Positions 7,232 to 16,103 are shown, counted from the first letter of the stretch. The stretch is 25,927 nt of DNA from Proteobacteria bacterium UBA6920 (GCA_002448875.1 DKAS01000233.1:12795-38721); one strand, 5' to 3'. Translations and numbers: made by a program. Notes: generated by a model not told the origin, from the sequence alone.

Positions 7232-8401
7232 TCAGTGCAACAACGCGGCAGGGCGCGCCTTGCCGCCGGGCAGGGATTTCTGCAAAGCGGCCATTTCCTG
7301 CGACACCCGGCCGGCCAGATCTTCCTGTTGCAGGTCACGCAGCACGTTGACATAGGCCCAGCCCATGCGCAACCGTTCTTCCACCGTGCCGGCGTGGCGC
7401 AGAATGTCATGGCAGTATTGCTGTACCTGCAAATTGGTGGGATAGGCATGCACCGCCTGCACCACGGCGCGCTTGCCTTCCAGCATCCGGCCTTCGCGAA
7501 TCAATACCCGAGCTTTATCGCACAAATTGACCCAGGGCGCCCAGCGGGGCAGCGCGGGATCGTCTTCGTGCAGCAGGGCCGCCAGTGGTCGCGCCGTGAA
7601 TGCCAGTTCCTGTCGCCGCAGGAATATCAGGCTGCCGGTACCATAAGCCAGCGCCACTCCCGCGTACAATTGCAGCGCCAGAATGCCGCCGGCGACCAGC
7701 AAGGGACCGCGTGCCGCGAAATAGCCGAACAGTCCCCACGACAGGAACCACAGCTCCAGCGCCAGCAGGAGCACGAAGTAATACTTGCCCAGGCCCCTGC
7801 CCTGTTGGCACCAGCGCAGGGGGTTGAACAGATGCAGGGCCCGTGGCTCGGTGATCGTGACCACCAGCAGCGCCGGCAGGATCACCAGGCCCAGCTGCAA
7901 TACCAGCAGGGCCAGCGGCGCGCCGCCGTATTTGGCCACCCAGCCTGGAATCAGGGCGGCAATGCTCAGCAACACCATCAGGCGAACCACCACGACCTTG
8001 TCGCTGGTCTGGCAAAGCGCGGACACGGGCGGCAGAGTGTTATTCCCATGAGCCATATGCGCTAATAACAGGGAACCATAACCCAGACAGACCAACAGGG
8101 GAAACAGCTGAGGCAATAAGCCCAGTTGCGGCTGGAGTCGAAACAGCACCCACAGCAGAACACAGCCCGCCACCAGCACCGCGGCCGCCGTGTTGCGCAA
8201 AAAGGCAACTGGCCAGACCGTGGATCGGGGCGCAGCCGGAGCGGCTCGCGCAGCGGCAGGCTGCAGCGGCTGGTTGCAGAGAAAGCACCGGGTGAGCGCG
8301 GATTGTCCATCCTGCGCCACACAGCGACCGCAGCTGTACAGCGCACAGTGCGCACAATACCAGCGGGCGGCAATGACAGGATGATACTTGCAGAAATTCA
8401 T
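7232..8401 (-). CDS. multi-pass membrane protein with N-terminal B-box-like zinc finger
   Basis: This is a 389-residue protein that I cannot assign to a named family. The N-terminus has Cys4, His7, Cys16, Cys19, Cys24, Cys27, Cys39 and Cys42, spaced as in B-box-like zinc fingers that bind two ions. It is followed by an Ala/Pro linker. Five to six hydrophobic segments lie between about 65 and 255. The last 110 residues (from LPRWAPWVNLCDKARVLIREG) are soluble and helical, resembling a TPR-like repeat with a conserved Arg/Glu-rich pattern. A membrane protein with cytosolic metal-binding and protein-contact domains fits a regulatory or assembly role, but none can be stated. It lies downstream of pepN on the same strand with a 93-base gap. 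The ribosome site before ATG 8401 is poor. Confidence 0.8.
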   Translation of the reverse strand: MNFCKYHPVIAARWYCAHCALYSCGRCVAQDGQSALTRCFLCNQPLQPAAARAAPAAPRSTVWPVAFLRNTAAAVLVAGCVLLWVLFRLQPQLGLLPQLFPLLVCLGYGSLLLAHMAHGNNTLPPVSALCQTSDKVVVVRLMVLLSIAALIPGWVAKYGGAPLALLVLQLGLVILPALLVVTITEPRALHLFNPLRWCQQGRGLGKYYFVLLLALELWFLSWGLFGYFAARGPLLVAGGILALQLYAGVALAYGTGSLIFLRRQELAFTARPLAALLHEDDPALPRWAPWVNLCDKARVLIREGRMLEGKRAVVQAVHAYPTNLQVQQYCHDILRHAGTVEERLRMGWAYVNVLRDLQQEDLAGRVSQEMAALQKSLPGGKARPAALLH

Positions 8402-8494
8402 GGGCTGACCGTGACCGAGTGTAAACTCCGAGGTCCTGCCAGGTATATCGGAAGGCGGTCGACGGGACTTTACGCGCGCGGGGACGCCCCTGTC

Positions 8495-11161
8495 TCAACC
8501 CAGGCTGCGGCTGACGATTTCATAGACGTCCCGGGAAAGGTGTTGGTGAGCGGCGATGCGTTCGAGTTGCTGACACATCTGCTGTTGGCGCTGCGAGTCA
8601 TAGCGGCGCCACGGGGTGAAAGCGCCGGCCAGACGCGCGGCGATGATCGGGTTTCTGTCGTTGAGCAGCAATACCTGATCGGCGACGAATTCGTAACCGG
8701 CGCCGTCGGCGGCGTGGAAGTTGATGTTGCTGGAGGCGAAGCCGCCGATCAAAGCCCGTACCTTGTTCGGGTTGGTGTAGCTGAAGGCCGGATGATCCAG
8801 CAAAGCGCGGGTGTTGCGCAGCGCATCCGGCAGACGGCTGGACGACTGCACCGCCAGCCACTTCTCCACCACCTGCTGATCGTGCTGCCACTGCTCGTAG
8901 AATTCACCTAATGCCGGGCCAGCATCGATGTTTTCGACGTTCACCATGCATCCCAGGGCCGCCATGCGATCGGTCATATTATTAGCCCCGGCGAACTGCC
9001 GGGCCACCAGCGCCGCGGCCTGCTGCCGCCCGCTGTCCGCCAGATATGCCAGGCAGACATTTTGCAGGCTGCGGCGACCGATAGCGTCCGCGTCCGGCCG
9101 GTAGGGGCCGTCGTCATGGCAACGCTCATAGGTCGCCAGCAGTTCCGGGAACAGCTCGCGACTGATGCTGGTTCGCAGAAAACGGCAGGTTTCATGAATC
9201 GCCAGCGGATCGATAACCGGCATGAACTCCGCGATATAGCTCTCCGCCGGCAGGGACAGGGTCTGGGCGATGAAGGCGTCGTCCAACCCCGGGGTCAGCA
9301 GGGTGCGACGCAGGGCGGCGATGATTTCCTTATCATCCGCGTTCAGGGAGCGTGGCGCCGCCTGGCGGGATTGCGCCAGCAGCAGATCGATCAGCAGACG
9401 CTGACCCACATCCCAGCGGTTGAAAGCATTGGCGTCGTGCCCCATGAGAAATATCTCATCGGCGCGCGTCAGATTGCCGCTCAGCTTGACCGGCGCGGAA
9501 AAATCCCGCAGCAGCGACGGCACCGGTCGCGTGGCGACATCCTCGAACACATATTCCTGCTCCGCCGCGCTCAAGGCCAACACTCGGGTGCCCGGACTGG
9601 CCTGCGTTTCACTGCGCAGGCGCAGCGGCATCTCCCTACCCTGCGCGTCGAGCAAGGCCAGCGCCAGAGGAATGTGAAACGGGTCCTTGGTCTCCTGCCC
9701 GGGCGTGGCCGGACAACGCTGACTGAGCCGCAGGCGGTAACTGCGCTTGGCCGCGTCATACTCACCGTCGAATTTCAGTTCCGGTGTCCCCGCCTGACTG
9801 TACCAGCGGCGAAACTGGCTGAAATCAGCGCCATTGGCGTCCTCCAGGGCGCGCACGAAATCGTCGGTGGTCACCGCCTGGCCATCGTGCCGCTGGAAAT
9901 ACAGATCGGTGCCACGGCGAAAAGCCGCCGCGCCCAGCAGCGTGTGCAGCATGCGCACCACTTCCGCGCCCTTGTTGTAGACCGTCATGGTGTAGAAATT
10001 ATTGATTTCAACGTAGCTGTCGGGGCGCACTGGATGCGCCATCGGCCCGGCGTCCTCGCGGAACTGATGGGTACGCAGCAGGTTGACATCGTAAATGCGT
10101 TTGACCGCGCGCGAGGTCATATCGGCGCTGAATTCCTGGTCGCGGAATACGGTGAACCCTTCTTTCAGACTGAGCTGAAACCAGTCCCGGCAGGTAACGC
10201 GGTTGCCGGACCAGTTATGAAAATATTCATGCCCAATGATGCTTTGAATGCTGTAGAAGTCGTCATCCGTTGCTGTCTCCGGTGACGCGAGGACACAGGA
10301 AGCATTGAAAATGTTGAGTCCCTTGTTTTCCATGGCACCCATATTGAAATCATTCACCGCGACGATCATATAGATATCCAGATCGTATTCGCGTCCATAG
10401 GTTTTTTCATCCCAGGCCATTGCCTGTTTGAGACTGGCCATGGCGTGATCACACTTGTGAATGTTTTCCGCCTCGGTGTACAGGCGCAATTGCACCTTAC
10501 GCCCCGACATGGTCGTGAATTCATCTTCAATGAATTTCAAATCGCCCGCGACCAGTGCAAACAGATAGCTGGGTTTGAGACTCGGATCTTCCCAGATGAC
10601 ATAGTGCCGGCCATTGTCCAGATCACCCTGTTCGATCGGGTTGCCGTTACATAATAAAACCGGATAGGTTTTTTTATCCGCAATAAGCTTGACCCGGTAA
10701 CGGCTCATCACATCCGGTCGATCGGGGAAATAGGTGATCCGCCGAAAACCCTGCGCCTCACACTGGGTACACAACATGCGACTTGAGGCATACAAACCTT
10801 CCAATGCCGTATTCGCTGCCGGCTGAATTTCACCCACCGTTTCCAGCACAAACTGCGACGGGACTTTCTTGATAGTGAGCGATTCAGTCTCGAGTTGGTA
10901 ATCAGCGTCGGCTAATTGTTTGTCATCTATTGCCACTGACAAGAGCGTCATATCGTGCCCGTCCAGCACCAGTGGTGTACTTGTGTTGGCTACCGCTTCA
11001 TTGCGCCGAATGTGTAACAGCGATTTAACCCGGGTCGTTTGCGCTGCAAGTTCAAACTCCATGTCCACTTGCTCGACCCAGTAAGCAGGGGCCTGGTAAT
11101 CCTTCAAATGAATCGCATTTGGGGTTTGCGGTGCATCGGCCTGTTTATTGATGTCGCCCAT
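8495..11161 (-). CDS. pepN: aminopeptidase N (M1 family metallopeptidase)
   Basis: This 888-residue protein is close to E. coli PepN (870 residues). The M1 signatures are GAMENKGLN near residue 275 and the zinc site HEYFH-x18-E, giving His311, Glu312 (catalytic), His315 and Glu334. The long C-terminal helical domain of the PepN subgroup is present. It is a cytosolic broad-specificity alanyl aminopeptidase that removes N-terminal residues from peptides. The ATG at 11161 follows the stop of dinB by two bases, and its Shine-Dalgarno GGAG lies in the last codons of dinB, so the two are an operon. Base composition changes sharply inside the gene near 10.2 kb: the N-terminal third is about 45% GC in the samples I counted, while the rest is 65-70%. 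Confidence 0.97.
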   Translation of the reverse strand: MGDINKQADAPQTPNAIHLKDYQAPAYWVEQVDMEFELAAQTTRVKSLLHIRRNEAVANTSTPLVLDGHDMTLLSVAIDDKQLADADYQLETESLTIKKVPSQFVLETVGEIQPAANTALEGLYASSRMLCTQCEAQGFRRITYFPDRPDVMSRYRVKLIADKKTYPVLLCNGNPIEQGDLDNGRHYVIWEDPSLKPSYLFALVAGDLKFIEDEFTTMSGRKVQLRLYTEAENIHKCDHAMASLKQAMAWDEKTYGREYDLDIYMIVAVNDFNMGAMENKGLNIFNASCVLASPETATDDDFYSIQSIIGHEYFHNWSGNRVTCRDWFQLSLKEGFTVFRDQEFSADMTSRAVKRIYDVNLLRTHQFREDAGPMAHPVRPDSYVEINNFYTMTVYNKGAEVVRMLHTLLGAAAFRRGTDLYFQRHDGQAVTTDDFVRALEDANGADFSQFRRWYSQAGTPELKFDGEYDAAKRSYRLRLSQRCPATPGQETKDPFHIPLALALLDAQGREMPLRLRSETQASPGTRVLALSAAEQEYVFEDVATRPVPSLLRDFSAPVKLSGNLTRADEIFLMGHDANAFNRWDVGQRLLIDLLLAQSRQAAPRSLNADDKEIIAALRRTLLTPGLDDAFIAQTLSLPAESYIAEFMPVIDPLAIHETCRFLRTSISRELFPELLATYERCHDDGPYRPDADAIGRRSLQNVCLAYLADSGRQQAAALVARQFAGANNMTDRMAALGCMVNVENIDAGPALGEFYEQWQHDQQVVEKWLAVQSSSRLPDALRNTRALLDHPAFSYTNPNKVRALIGGFASSNINFHAADGAGYEFVADQVLLLNDRNPIIAARLAGAFTPWRRYDSQRQQQMCQQLERIAAHQHLSRDVYEIVSRSLG

Positions 11162-11163
11162 AG

Positions 11164-12336
11164 TTACTCCGTTATTCGATGTTTACTGCGCCCACGCTGC
11201 AGGGTGTTGGCACCAAAGCGTGCATTCACCTCGTCAGTCACTGCATCTACGCGTGTTTGCCTGACTAATTCAGGCTGGAACAAATCACCCTGTTGTACTT
11301 GTTGTTTGTCATCCTCTAATCCGGACACGCCCATACCAATCAAACGCAGCGCCGGTGTGCCTTGCCAATTATCCCGTAATAATTGCCGGACAATTTGCCA
11401 GAGTATGTTCGTCGTATGGGTTGCTTCAATAAGAGTATGGGAACGCGTAATAGTTTTAAAGTCCGGAAAACGTAATTTCAATTGTAGTGTACGTCCAAGT
11501 AGATCGTTACAACGTAACCGCCAGGCAACTTGTTCCGTGAGGTGAAACAGCCAGGCTTCGATCACATCCTGATCATGGATATCCTCCGCAAAAGTCGTTT
11601 CATGGGAAATGGACTTGGCCTGTGAATCGCTAATCACCTCGCGCTCATCGATACCATGCGCCAATTGCCACAGCTGCTCACCTTGACGACCAAAATGCGT
11701 TCTTAGCCATGGCACGGATTGTCGCCGGAGTTGACCAATACTACGAATACCCATGCGTTCGAATACTGCCACCGTGGCCTTGCCCGCCCCCCACAGACGA
11801 CTGACCGGCAGCGGATCCAAAAAGGCCTGCACCTGCCCGGGATCGACAATGACAAACCCATCCGGCTTATTGATGTCAGAGGCGATCTTGGCGATAAATT
11901 TATTCGGCGCTGCACCCACCGAGGCAATTAATGAAAGTTCATCGTGAATAGCGGTTTTGATGGCCCGCGCAATCGACTCGGCCCCACCAAATAATTTTTC
12001 ACAGGCGGTGACATCGAGAAAGGCCTCGTCCAGAGACAAAGGTTCGAATTGCGGGGTATACCTGGCAAAGATATCGCGAATTTGCTGGGAGACTTCGGCG
12101 TAGACTTCCAGTCGTGGCGGGAGGCGTATTGCCTGTGGACACAAACGTACGGCGCGTGCCATGGGCATCGCGCTGTGGACGCCAAACTTACGCGCGTCGT
12201 AACTGGCCGCTGAGACCACACCACGCCGTTCCGGTGCCCCGCCGACTATCACCGGCTTGCCGCGTAAGACAGGGTTATCCCGGATTTCGATGGATGCATA
12301 AAAGGCATCCATGTCGACATGCAGGATTTTTCGCAC
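11164..12336 (-). CDS. dinB: DNA polymerase IV (translesion Y-family polymerase)
   Basis: From the GTG at 12336 the protein begins (V/M)RKILHVDMD, which aligns residue for residue with E. coli DinB. It places the catalytic metal ligands at Asp8, Asp103 and Glu104 (SLDEAFLD), the E. coli numbers. That GTG also has AGGA 7 bases upstream. An in-frame ATG at 12357 would add seven residues but has no well-placed ribosome site. The polymerase copies past lesions and makes frameshifts. The protein is 390 residues against 351 in E. coli. A beta-clamp motif QQGDLF lies about 40 residues before the end, so the extra length follows the clamp peptide. I see no LexA box upstream. It is co-transcribed with pepN. 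Confidence 0.96.
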   Translation of the reverse strand: MRKILHVDMDAFYASIEIRDNPVLRGKPVIVGGAPERRGVVSAASYDARKFGVHSAMPMARAVRLCPQAIRLPPRLEVYAEVSQQIRDIFARYTPQFEPLSLDEAFLDVTACEKLFGGAESIARAIKTAIHDELSLIASVGAAPNKFIAKIASDINKPDGFVIVDPGQVQAFLDPLPVSRLWGAGKATVAVFERMGIRSIGQLRRQSVPWLRTHFGRQGEQLWQLAHGIDEREVISDSQAKSISHETTFAEDIHDQDVIEAWLFHLTEQVAWRLRCNDLLGRTLQLKLRFPDFKTITRSHTLIEATHTTNILWQIVRQLLRDNWQGTPALRLIGMGVSGLEDDKQQVQQGDLFQPELVRQTRVDAVTDEVNARFGANTLQRGRSKHRITE

Positions 12337-12384
12337 GTTTTGTCCTGAACCTGTCATCGCTGGTGTGCAAACCTCTGATTTTCA

Positions 12385-12412
12385 AATAAAAGCACTGCGT
12401 AGATCTCGTCAA
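12385..12412 (-). promoter_or_regulatory. candidate promoter for dinB-pepN
   Basis: On the minus strand, TTGACG (12412-12407) is followed after 16 bases by TTTATT (12390-12385). It would start transcription near 12379 and give a leader of about 40 bases to the GTG start of dinB. No CTGT-N8-ACAG LexA operator overlaps it. Confidence 0.4.
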
Positions 12413-12503
12413 GGCCGATTACATTCCGTCTGCCTTGATACTATAGAAGTACTGGTTTGTGTCGATATATGCCGGTGTGAGTCATCATAAACAAAACTAA
12501 CCC

Positions 12504-13745
12504 ATGCAACAGCAAGCAGAAAAAAATAATGTTGCCCCACCGAATAATGTCTACGTTGGCAGACAGCCCATATTCGATCGCAATCTGAATGTGTTTGCCT
12601 ATGAACTGCTATACCGCTCGCAGCGACAACAAAATGCGGCCAACATCCAGTTTGACGGCGATATCGCCACGACCCAGACCATCATCAACACTTTTATGGA
12701 AATCGGTCTGGACCGGTTGGTGCTCAACAAAATGGCTGCCATCAACCTGACGGAAAAATTTCTCCTCGAAGACAACAAGATTCCATTTAACCCCCGGCAA
12801 GTCATTCTGGAGATACTTGAAGACATCCCCGTCACACCAAGATTATTAGTCGCGGTCGCCAAGCTTGCCAATGCCGGTTATACCATTGCCCTGGACGATT
12901 ACATTTATAATCCTGCCCATGCGCCACTCCTGCATATGGCCAGCATCGTCAAAATTGACTTGATGCGGTTGTCCAAACCCGAGTTGGAAGAACATGTCAA
13001 ACAGCTGCGCCAATTCAACGTTAAATTGTTAGCTGAAAAAATCGAAACCCCCGAAGAATTTATCCATTGCTCAAAACTGGGCTTTGATTATTACCAGGGC
13101 TATTTTTTAAGCCGGCCGCAAATTGTTTCGGCTGAAAGCCTGCCAACCAATCGTCTCACCGTCATGAACCTGCTCGCTGTCTTGCATAACCCGGATTCTG
13201 ACAACGATGATCTCGCTGATGCCATCAATACCGATGTGACCACTAGCTATAAACTCCTGAAGATGATCAACTCGGCCGCGTTTAATTTACCGCGCAAGGT
13301 AGAATCCATTCAGCACGGTGTTCTGTTGCTGGGCCGGCGCAAACTTTCCAGCTGGGCCTCGATGCTTGCTCTGAGCACGCTCAATGATCGGCCTTCCGAA
13401 ATCCTGCGTACCGCCATGACCCGCGCCAAAATGTGCGAGTTACTCGCTGAAAAGCTCGGTATAAAACCGGTAGAAAGTTTCTTTACGGTTGGCATGTTCT
13501 CCGCACTCGATTTAATTATGCAACGCCCTCTGCCCAAACTGCTGGAGCCATTACCGCTCAGTCCAGACATCGTCAGTGCCCTGCTTTATCATAAAGGGCA
13601 ATTGGGCGATGCTTTAACCTGTGTCATGGCCTATGAAGTCGCCGACTGGCCAAACGTACAATTTGGCCGGCTCAGCACCCAGGAAATTCTGGTGGCGAAC
13701 ATCGAAGCGGTGACATGGGCGAATGGGATTATTGATACGCTCTGA
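12504..13745 (+). CDS. EAL-like/HDOD domain signalling protein (YuxH-type)
   Basis: This is a 413-residue soluble protein. Residues 17-205 are an EAL-type domain of the YuxH class. The signature motif is YELLYR (Glu34) in place of EALLR. Other ligand positions are kept: Asn81, Glu103, Asp131-Asp132, Lys150, Glu178 and the QGYF motif at 198-201. The loop that normally reads DDFGTGYSS is replaced by DDYIYNPAH. Residues about 212-405 are an HDOD domain (LLKMINSAAF, then SIQHGVLLLGRRKL). Proteins of this build often bind c-di-GMP without hydrolysing it, or act as adaptors in motility and stress control. Whether this one is active cannot be judged from sequence alone. It diverges from dinB across 167 bases. 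The ATG lacks a strong ribosome site. Confidence 0.9.
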   Translation: MQQQAEKNNVAPPNNVYVGRQPIFDRNLNVFAYELLYRSQRQQNAANIQFDGDIATTQTIINTFMEIGLDRLVLNKMAAINLTEKFLLEDNKIPFNPRQVILEILEDIPVTPRLLVAVAKLANAGYTIALDDYIYNPAHAPLLHMASIVKIDLMRLSKPELEEHVKQLRQFNVKLLAEKIETPEEFIHCSKLGFDYYQGYFLSRPQIVSAESLPTNRLTVMNLLAVLHNPDSDNDDLADAINTDVTTSYKLLKMINSAAFNLPRKVESIQHGVLLLGRRKLSSWASMLALSTLNDRPSEILRTAMTRAKMCELLAEKLGIKPVESFFTVGMFSALDLIMQRPLPKLLEPLPLSPDIVSALLYHKGQLGDALTCVMAYEVADWPNVQFGRLSTQEILVANIEAVTWANGIIDTL

Positions 13746-13909
13746 GTTTCTTCTTCTATTAATATGCATTTGCCCGAGATTACGCCGCGGGCAACATGCT
13801 GTCAGGAAAATAGAGAAAACTTCCTTGTCTCGCCGCAAAGCAGCGGACGAAATAATTTGTTAAATCAAACAAAGAGAAAATAAACGCGGAAAGCGAAAAA
13901 CAACAGCGA

Positions 13910-14536
13910 CTAATACACCCGCTTATAAAAATCCCGATACGCCAAGACCTTCTGCACGTACTCCTGCGTCTCTTTGTATGGCGGTATGCCATTATAGTAA
14001 TACACGGCTTTTTCACCGGCATTATACGCAGCTAAGGTGTGGTGCAGGTTCCACTGGTATTTAGTCAGCAGGTAGCGCAGGTGTTTGATACCCGCTTCCA
14101 GGTTTTCATACGGGTTCTCGATATCGCGCACACCATACTTGGCGGCCGTTTCCGGCATGAGTTGCATCAGACCGGATGCCCCTGCATGCGAGATGGCACG
14201 ATAGTCAAAATACGATTCGGTGTGGATCACGGCTTTCACCAATGCCACATCGACTTTGTGGCGATGCGCCAGTTCCTCGATCAAGACATCCCAGCGATCA
14301 ATCTGTTTGGGTTTGGTGAATGAAATTTTCTTGGCGGCTATCTGGCCCGTGCCTTCCGCCTTGCGCCGGCTGGTCACCAGTTTATACGTTGCCTTATGAA
14401 TGGGGCGATCACTGATCACCCGCGAACCGTCCGGTAGCTCATAGATAAAAAACTTGGCCGCCATAGCGCTTTGTGCGCCTAAAAATAACAAAAATATAAA
14501 TAGTGCCAAGCCAAATTGATAGTGTGACCGTGTCAT
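13910..14536 (-). CDS. lytic murein transglycosylase with DUF4124-like N-terminus
   Basis: This is a 208-residue secreted protein. Residues 1-26 are a signal peptide with a hydrophobic core (FGLALFIFLLFLG) and a likely AMA-A cleavage site. Residues 28-50 (KFFIYELPDGSRVISDRP) resemble the short DUF4124 strand module. Residues 80-205 are the SLT lysozyme-like fold with catalytic Glu107 (HTESYFD), GASGLMQLMP at 119-128 and AYNAGEKAV at 170-178. It cleaves the MurNAc-GlcNAc bond of peptidoglycan in the periplasm and forms anhydro-muropeptides. The frame is open 14 codons further upstream, but the ATG at 14536 has GGAG about 7 bases away and directly precedes the signal peptide. It follows tpm on the same strand with a 75-base gap. 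The exact Mlt/Slt class is not clear. Confidence 0.9.
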   Translation of the reverse strand: MTRSHYQFGLALFIFLLFLGAQSAMAAKFFIYELPDGSRVISDRPIHKATYKLVTSRRKAEGTGQIAAKKISFTKPKQIDRWDVLIEELAHRHKVDVALVKAVIHTESYFDYRAISHAGASGLMQLMPETAAKYGVRDIENPYENLEAGIKHLRYLLTKYQWNLHHTLAAYNAGEKAVYYYNGIPPYKETQEYVQKVLAYRDFYKRVY

Positions 14537-14611
14537 CGTGGTCTCCGAACCGATTGATCTAAAAGTTATATCGGACATTGGCTGGGTGAGTTTAAAACTG
14601 TGACGAATTTC

Positions 14612-15274
14612 TTATTTTTTACGTACTTGCAGTAGATACACGCACTCGTTGAGCCGGTCAAGACCGCGTTGTTGCAGGCGGTCATTTCCGGTCAAAACGT
14701 CATCACAAACATGCGGTTGTGTCCCGGTGTAATTAGCGCCAAGCAGCGCCTGCACTTCCGGCTGTTCAACGGCAAAGGGTGGACCGTCCATCAATGCCTG
14801 CGGATACTCGAGCGTAATCAACAGATGGGGAACGGGGCCAACCAGCCTATGCATGTGCTGCACATAACGAAGACGCAAGGCCTTGGGTAAGGCAATCAGG
14901 GCTGCGCGATCATAGACAGCATCGATGGGCCCCAAGTCTGCGGCCGTCAGCGCAAAGAAATCACCGCACCACAGTCGCAGCTTCTCCGCCTCCCAGACTT
15001 GCCAGTCGCTGCGGCTTGTCACGCTGGGCGTCATCCCTTGTTCATCGAAAAAGGCACGCACGGCTAATTCGGACAATTCCACACCTTCGACCTGATAGCC
15101 CTGTTGCACAAGCCACAGCAGATCCAGGCTCTTGCCGCACAACGGGACCAGAATACGTGCCGGTGCGCTGACGCCAAGCAAACCCCAATATTTGCGCAAA
15201 TAGGGGTTCACTTCTCCCTGATGAAAACCAATACGGTTTTCAAGCCAACGCTGATGCCAGAACTCCGGTTCCAT
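14612..15274 (-). CDS. tpm: thiopurine S-methyltransferase
   Basis: This 220-residue cytosolic SAM-dependent methyltransferase has the typical length of bacterial TPMT. Signatures are FWHQRWLENRIGFHQ at 5-19, LVPLCGKSLDLLWL at 43-56 (the SAM loop), GVELSELAVRAFF at 63-75, and DAVYDRAALIALP further on. The bacterial enzyme methylates thiopurines and, in tellurite- and selenium-resistant bacteria, inorganic or organic selenium and tellurium; the natural substrate here is unknown. The ATG at 15274 is preceded by GGAGG, a strong ribosome site. It diverges from the metallo-beta-lactamase-fold gene across about 90 bases. Confidence 0.95.
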   Translation of the reverse strand: MEPEFWHQRWLENRIGFHQGEVNPYLRKYWGLLGVSAPARILVPLCGKSLDLLWLVQQGYQVEGVELSELAVRAFFDEQGMTPSVTSRSDWQVWEAEKLRLWCGDFFALTAADLGPIDAVYDRAALIALPKALRLRYVQHMHRLVGPVPHLLITLEYPQALMDGPPFAVEQPEVQALLGANYTGTQPHVCDDVLTGNDRLQQRGLDRLNECVYLLQVRKK

Positions 15275-15364
15275 GGTCCCTCCTCGATGCGGGCTATTCT
15301 ACGCTCTGACAGCGGCAGCCCGCAGCGTTACAATGCACCAGGATACAGGACGGAGGACATGGTT

Positions 15365-16054
15365 ATGCAGGGCAAATCCTATGATATCGAGGTCATGGAA
15401 CTGGGCCCGATGGAGAACTTCATTTACCTGATCACCGACCGTAAAACCCGGCGCACCGCTGTGGTTGATCCGGCCTGGGATGTGCCCGCGATTCTGGCCT
15501 GGGCCCGGGACAAGGACGTACAGATTACCGATATCCTGCTGACCCACAGCCACCACGATCACATCAATGGCGTTGATCAGATACTGGCCAACTTCGACTC
15601 ACAGCTCCATTTATGCCGAACCGAGGCTGAATTCTGGGGCCAACACTTGGATCTGCCTACCCTGCATCGCGGTGGTGACATCATCCGGTTAGGCGATACC
15701 GACATCACGGTACTCCACACCCCGGGCCACACACCGGGTTCGGCCTGTTATCGCCTGAATAATGACGTCATCAGCGGGGATACCCTGTTTGTCTATGGCT
15801 GTGGCCGTTGTGACTTGCGCGGCGGTGATCCGGAGCAAATGTTCGACACCCTGCGCAAACTGAGCACAGACTTACCGCCTGCTGCCCGGATTTTGCCCGG
15901 ACATAACTACTCAGTGACGCCAACCTGCACCATGGCCGAAGAACTGGACGGTAACCCCTTCATGCACTTCCAGCGCAAGGCTGACTTTATCGAGTACCGC
16001 ATGCATATCCATGACAAGGTCCGGCACGAACCCTACGGCCTTGTCCCCAAATAA
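15365..16054 (+). CDS. metallo-beta-lactamase fold hydrolase (glyoxalase II/persulfide dioxygenase-like)
   Basis: From the ATG at 15365 (229 residues) the protein begins MQGKSYDIEV, with GGAGG (15352-15356) 8 bases upstream. The frame is open further upstream, but over tpm and without family similarity. Metal ligands are His61, His63, Asp65 and His66 (THSHHDH), His122 (GHTPGS), Asp139 (SGDTLF) and His180 (PGHNYS). The segment GDTLFVYGCGR-x-DLRGGDP resembles the GloB/ETHE1 group. Likely reactions are thioester hydrolysis of S-lactoylglutathione or a related glutathione-dependent conversion. It is shorter than classical GloB, and the C-terminal glutathione domain is not evident, so the substrate is open. 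It lies between tpm and a chemoreceptor gene with its own promoter. Confidence 0.9.
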   Translation: MQGKSYDIEVMELGPMENFIYLITDRKTRRTAVVDPAWDVPAILAWARDKDVQITDILLTHSHHDHINGVDQILANFDSQLHLCRTEAEFWGQHLDLPTLHRGGDIIRLGDTDITVLHTPGHTPGSACYRLNNDVISGDTLFVYGCGRCDLRGGDPEQMFDTLRKLSTDLPPAARILPGHNYSVTPTCTMAEELDGNPFMHFQRKADFIEYRMHIHDKVRHEPYGLVPK

Positions 16055-16103
16055 CCATACAAATTCCCTATATTTGTTAAAGACTTGTAACATTCAGCCG
16101 ATC

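Noticed and set aside
9062..10285. 407-codon open frame on the plus strand opposite pepN
   Set aside because: Antisense shadow of PepN; no recognisable domain, and it ends where the GC content falls.
12414..12421. Sigma-28-like GCCGATTA before the EAL/HDOD gene
   Set aside because: The nearest TAAA is 23 bases away instead of 15, so the spacing does not fit.
12337..12503. LexA box before dinB
   Set aside because: I searched for CTGT-N8-ACAG and close variants on both strands and found none.
13770..13794. Inverted repeat TTGCCCG/CGGGCAA after the EAL/HDOD gene as a terminator
   Set aside because: There is no T run on either strand after the 7-bp stem.
15104..15364. Upstream extension of the metallo-beta-lactamase-fold gene
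   Set aside because: It overlaps tpm on the other strand and has no family similarity; the ATG at 15365 has GGAGG at a good distance.
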